Origin: Ktedonobacteria bacterium
Lineage (GTDB): Bacteria; Chloroflexota; Ktedonobacteria; Ktedonobacterales; JACDGC01
Assembly (NCBI GenBank): GCA_027459785.1
Contig: DAIDGU010000022.1
Location: forward strand, 1-64,000
DNA: 64,000 nt
Direction: 5' to 3'
Shown piece after piece: positions 61,582-64,000 of this stretch (positions are counted from its first letter, which is position 1; every line of letters begins with the position of its first letter). A program made the position numbers and the translations under genes. The notes below the pieces were generated by a model that made no database searches, was not told where the DNA came from, and saw only the letters and a program-made list of their open reading frames with translations.

Positions 61582-62436
61582 ATGCAACCGACACCGGCGG
61601 CACCGCCGCCGTCCACCACAGCCACACCCGCCCCTGCGCCCACGCCCACGCCCACCCGCGCCGCGCCACGCATCGCCGTGCAAAGCGCCACGCGCATCGG
61701 CGGCCTGGATAAGCAGCCCATCGCGCAATGTACGCTGATCAACGTCAGCCAGGGCGGCGTGCTGCTGTTCACGCACGATCACCAAAAAGACGACGCGCTG
61801 ATCCAGATCGAGTTAGGGCCGCCGATCTTCCCTGTCCCCCGCTTGGTGCGCGGGCGGGTGGCGCACGTGGCCGACGCGCCGGAAGAATTGCTGGCGGTGT
61901 TGCGCGACAAAGACAAGGCCGACAAGAAGAAGAAAGGCTATCTCGTCGGCGTCGAATTCACCTTCATGGAAAAAGAGGCGCAGCAGACGTTGGCGCGCTT
62001 CATCCGCCAGAAGCTGCGCGAAGAGCAACAGCGCCGCGCCGAAAGCCGCACCGGCGACGCCCGGCCCCGTAGCGCCCGCGACCGCGTGGTGCGGCTGGAC
62101 AAAGTGCGTGTACCCCGCTGGGCGTATCTGCTGGGCTTGCTGGTCGGCGCGTATGAACTGGTGGCAGGCATCCTCAATGGCGACAACGATCTTATCGTAG
62201 CGGTGCGGGTCGGCGTGGCGCTGGCAACTTTCTGGTTCGTGGGACGCATCGCCGCCGCCGTGTGGCACCAGCTCGAAGGCTGGCGTGTGCCAGAAACGAC
62301 CATCGTCGCCCGCACCGACGGCGCGGAGCATACCGTCGATGAAATTTTGGCCGACGCCGATTCCGAACTGGACCTGCCCGCAGAAGACGCGGACGAACCT
62401 GAAGTGTCGCCAGGCAACGAGGATGCCGCCGCATGA
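61582..62436 (+). CDS. PilZ-domain membrane protein
   Basis: 284 residues. After a Pro/Thr/Ala tail, residues about 35-150 form a PilZ-like beta domain (CTLINVSQGGVLLFT, GYLVGVEFTFME), the c-di-GMP-binding fold, although the usual RxxxR motif at its N-terminal edge is not evident. A helical linker leads to two membrane helices (WAYLLGLLVGAYELVAGIL and VRVGVALATFWFVGRIAAAVW) and an acidic tail. Being 3 bp after flhA, it is surely in the flagellar operon and may act as a motility brake or export regulator. Confidence 0.75.
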   Translation: MQPTPAAPPPSTTATPAPAPTPTPTRAAPRIAVQSATRIGGLDKQPIAQCTLINVSQGGVLLFTHDHQKDDALIQIELGPPIFPVPRLVRGRVAHVADAPEELLAVLRDKDKADKKKKGYLVGVEFTFMEKEAQQTLARFIRQKLREEQQRRAESRTGDARPRSARDRVVRLDKVRVPRWAYLLGLLVGAYELVAGILNGDNDLIVAVRVGVALATFWFVGRIAAAVWHQLEGWRVPETTIVARTDGAEHTVDEILADADSELDLPAEDADEPEVSPGNEDAAA

Positions 62437-62585
62437 AACGCATACAGGAACATGGTCCACCTAACTCGCTGATCGGCCTCGCTGGCTGACCTCACCGACA
62501 ATCCCACCATGCAACGATAGGACAACCCAGCATAGCGGAGCGAAGGAACATCCCTGGCGCGACGAAAAGGATGGTCACACGGTCT

Positions 62586-63416
62586 ATGAAGATTCCCGCA
62601 GGCGCAGCCTTGAACGATAGCGACGCGGCATGGATGCACTTCGTGCGCACACGCGATCCCGCCTGGCGCGAACGTTTGATTTTGCATTACGTCCACCTGG
62701 TGCGGTTCGTGGTCGGTCGCCTGGGCATCCCCGCAACCAGCACGCTCGACGCCGAAGATCTGGTGAGCTTCGGCCTCATCGGGCTGATCAATGCCATCGA
62801 CCGCTTCGAGCCGGAACGCGGCATCAAGTTCGAGGCGTATGCCACGGCGCGCATTCGCGGCGCGGTCATCGATCAATTGCGCGCCCTGAATTGGATGCCG
62901 CGCTCGGCGGTCAGCCGTTCGCGCCAGTTGGAACGCCTGCTGGCTGAGCTAGAGCAACGCCTGGGTCGCCCCGCCACCGAAGACGAGATCGCCAGGGAGT
63001 GCGGTGTCTCCATCGACCGCTATCGCCAGATGCTGGCCGAGGCCGGTACGTCGATCCTCTCGCTGGATGCTCCTATTGCGCCCTCGCGCCCCGAAGATGA
63101 TATGACCTCGCTCAGCGAATTGCTGGAAGATCCCAACGCGCCCAGCCCCGCCAACGAGGCCGAGCAACGCGAGCAGCGCGAGCATCTGATCCAGGCGATC
63201 AAACGCCTGCCCGCCCGTGAGCGCCTGCTGCTGTCCCTCTATTACGACGAGGAACTGACGATGAAGGAGATCAGCCAGGTGATGCACGTTTCGGAGTCGC
63301 GCGTGTGCCAACTGCACGCCCAGGCCGTGCTGCGCCTGCGCGCCCACTTCCATGTCGGCTCCCCCGCGCCCGACCCAGCGCCAGAGCCAGGCAAACGACT
63401 GATCGGCGTGCGGTGA
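62586..63416 (+). CDS. fliA: Sigma factor of the FliA/WhiG type (sigma28)
   Basis: About 276 residues with regions 2, 3 and 4. Region 2: LILHYVHLVRFVVGRLGIP, DLVSFGLIGLINAIDRFEPERGIKFEAYATARIRGAVIDQLR. Region 3: LEQRLGRPATEDEIARECGVS. Region 4: LPARERLLLSLYYDEELTMKEISQVMHVSESRVCQLHAQAVLRLR. This layout is that of FliA, which directs late flagellar and chemotaxis genes. ATG 62571 has AAAAGG too close, so ATG 62586 is preferred. It is third in the flhA-PilZ-fliA run after a 150-bp gap. Confidence 0.9.
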   Translation: MKIPAGAALNDSDAAWMHFVRTRDPAWRERLILHYVHLVRFVVGRLGIPATSTLDAEDLVSFGLIGLINAIDRFEPERGIKFEAYATARIRGAVIDQLRALNWMPRSAVSRSRQLERLLAELEQRLGRPATEDEIARECGVSIDRYRQMLAEAGTSILSLDAPIAPSRPEDDMTSLSELLEDPNAPSPANEAEQREQREHLIQAIKRLPARERLLLSLYYDEELTMKEISQVMHVSESRVCQLHAQAVLRLRAHFHVGSPAPDPAPEPGKRLIGVR

Positions 63417-63420
63417 GTGA

Positions 63421-63590
63421 GACGGGAACACGAAGGTCACGAAAAATCCACGAAAAATCCACGAAAGTCACGCACAGGAAAGGGACGGAACGCGGTATGA
63501 CACGGAATCGGCGCGGCATAACGCGGCATGACTTTCTTTTTTTCGTGGCTTTCGAGGATCCTTCGTGGCCTTCGTGTTCGATCACCCTTT
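63421..63590. repeat. CACGAA-type inverted repeat, family C copy
   Basis: GACGGGAACACGAAGGTCAC and AAATCCACGAAAAATCCACG at the left, CGTGGCTTTCGAGGATCCTT then CGTGGCCTTCGTGTTCG at the right, with GGACGGAACGCGGTATGACACG between. It fills the gap after fliA. Confidence 0.75.
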
Positions 63591-63608
63591 TTTAAAGGAG
63601 AAACTGCG

Positions 63609-64000
63609 ATGCAAAGGAAGCGATGGCTTGCCCTGGCGGGCGCGCTGGCGCTCGTCGCCGCGCTGGCGCTTGTGGGTGAACCGGCGCGGGCCGAAGAGCG
63701 GCCCATCACCGTGCCGCTCTCGTATATCGTCAATCTGTCGAATACGGGCGCGACGACGGCCACCGGCACCGCCGAGATCTGGCGAACCGAAGCGGAGGTG
63801 AAATTGACCGTCCAGGGCATGACGCCGCTGCCGGCCAACGCGAACTATGCCGTGTGGTTAGTCAATCCCCAAACTGGCACGTTCCTCCCCGTCGGACGCT
63901 TCACGGTGAGCGCCACCGGCAACGCGCTGAGCGATGTGAGCCTGGCGGGGAGCTTGCCCAGTGGCCTTTCGATGGTGTTGGTGACGGTGCAACCCCATCC
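63609..64000 (+). CDS. Secreted protein, 3' end beyond window
   Basis: 130 codons are visible from ATG 63609, after AAAGGAG. A Sec signal peptide (WLALAGALALVAALALVG, cut near ARAEE) precedes a beta-rich domain with ANYAVWLVNPQTGTFLPVGRF and LSDVSLAGSLPSG. That pattern recalls the extracellular part of anti-sigma-K (RskA-like) or related Chloroflexota surface proteins, but here it has no anti-sigma helix region. Incomplete. Confidence 0.65.
   Translation, partial: MQRKRWLALAGALALVAALALVGEPARAEERPITVPLSYIVNLSNTGATTATGTAEIWRTEAEVKLTVQGMTPLPANANYAVWLVNPQTGTFLPVGRFTVSATGNALSDVSLAGSLPSGLSMVLVTVQPH

Noticed and set aside
59266-61785. 839-residue minus-strand ORF opposite flhA, and similar long antisense frames at 5694-7505, 42240-43370, 52290-53645 and 53227-54882
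   Set aside because: High GC keeps reverse frames open. Their translations are Arg/His/Gln-rich without motifs, and each lies opposite a gene with clear family motifs.

Overview
The window looks like a chromosomal segment of a GC-rich, motile, heterotrophic bacterium, most plausibly a member of the Chloroflexota. That is inference from gene content and style: a flagellar FlhA/sigma pair, a homocysteine methyltransferase-MTHFR fusion, a short alanyl-tRNA synthetase behind a T-box, and many dispersed intergenic palindromes of several families. It rests on no database comparison. Gene density is high, most genes are housekeeping or metabolic, and there is no biosynthetic cluster, CRISPR array or recognisable defence island.

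Layout. 0-8 kb: palindromic repeats, a MarR regulator, a maltose-type ABC uptake system (lipoprotein plus two permeases, no ATPase) and a secreted cyclodextrin-glucanotransferase-like alpha-amylase; together they make a starch/maltodextrin utilisation locus bracketed by copies of one palindromic repeat. 8-17 kb: methyltransferase, RNase HI, SPFH and HD-GYP proteins, a protein built from two copies of an unknown domain, a THUMP/FtsJ-type methyltransferase, a molybdopterin-binding TOBE protein and alaS with its T-box. 17-28 kb: CorA-like transporter, the pdhA-pdhB-pdhC operon, ferredoxin, secG, a flavin monooxygenase, a GH39-like hydrolase and galE. 28.6-32 kb: a decaying integrative element (replication initiator, tyrosine recombinase, pseudogenes) next to tRNA-His, with an 11-bp sequence shared by the tRNA and a palindrome beside the integrase. 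32-46 kb: response regulator, recX, a clpP paralogue whose catalytic Asp is Asn, a PIG-V-like mannosyltransferase, EamA transporter, clpS, the MetH/MTHFR-type fusion, a membrane metallopeptidase, a ferritin-like di-iron protein, pepP and a short Uma2 gene. 47-58 kb: radC, CHAP hydrolase, an exonuclease-HEAT fusion, a His-rich membrane protein, purC, moeA, HAD phosphatase. 57.8-59.3 kb: a GIY-YIG gene between direct repeats. 59.4-63.4 kb: flhA, PilZ protein and FliA-type sigma factor, then a secreted protein cut by the window end.

How the genes fit together: extracellular starch is probably cut by the amylase and its products taken up by the adjacent transporter; pyruvate is oxidised by the Pdh complex; ClpS and ClpP belong to one proteolytic system, although the ClpP probably needs a second ClpP subunit; FlhA, the PilZ protein and FliA are a fragment of a flagellar export/regulation cluster. 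At least five families of intergenic palindromes are scattered through the window, and two of them have entered the T-box leader of alaS.

No wholly new multi-gene system stands out. The points most worth a second look are the integrative element with its nested palindromes, the GIY-YIG cassette flanked by direct repeats, the repeat-loaded T-box in front of a C-Ala-less AlaS, the Ser-His-Asn ClpP, and the duplicated-domain protein at 11.9-13.6 kb.
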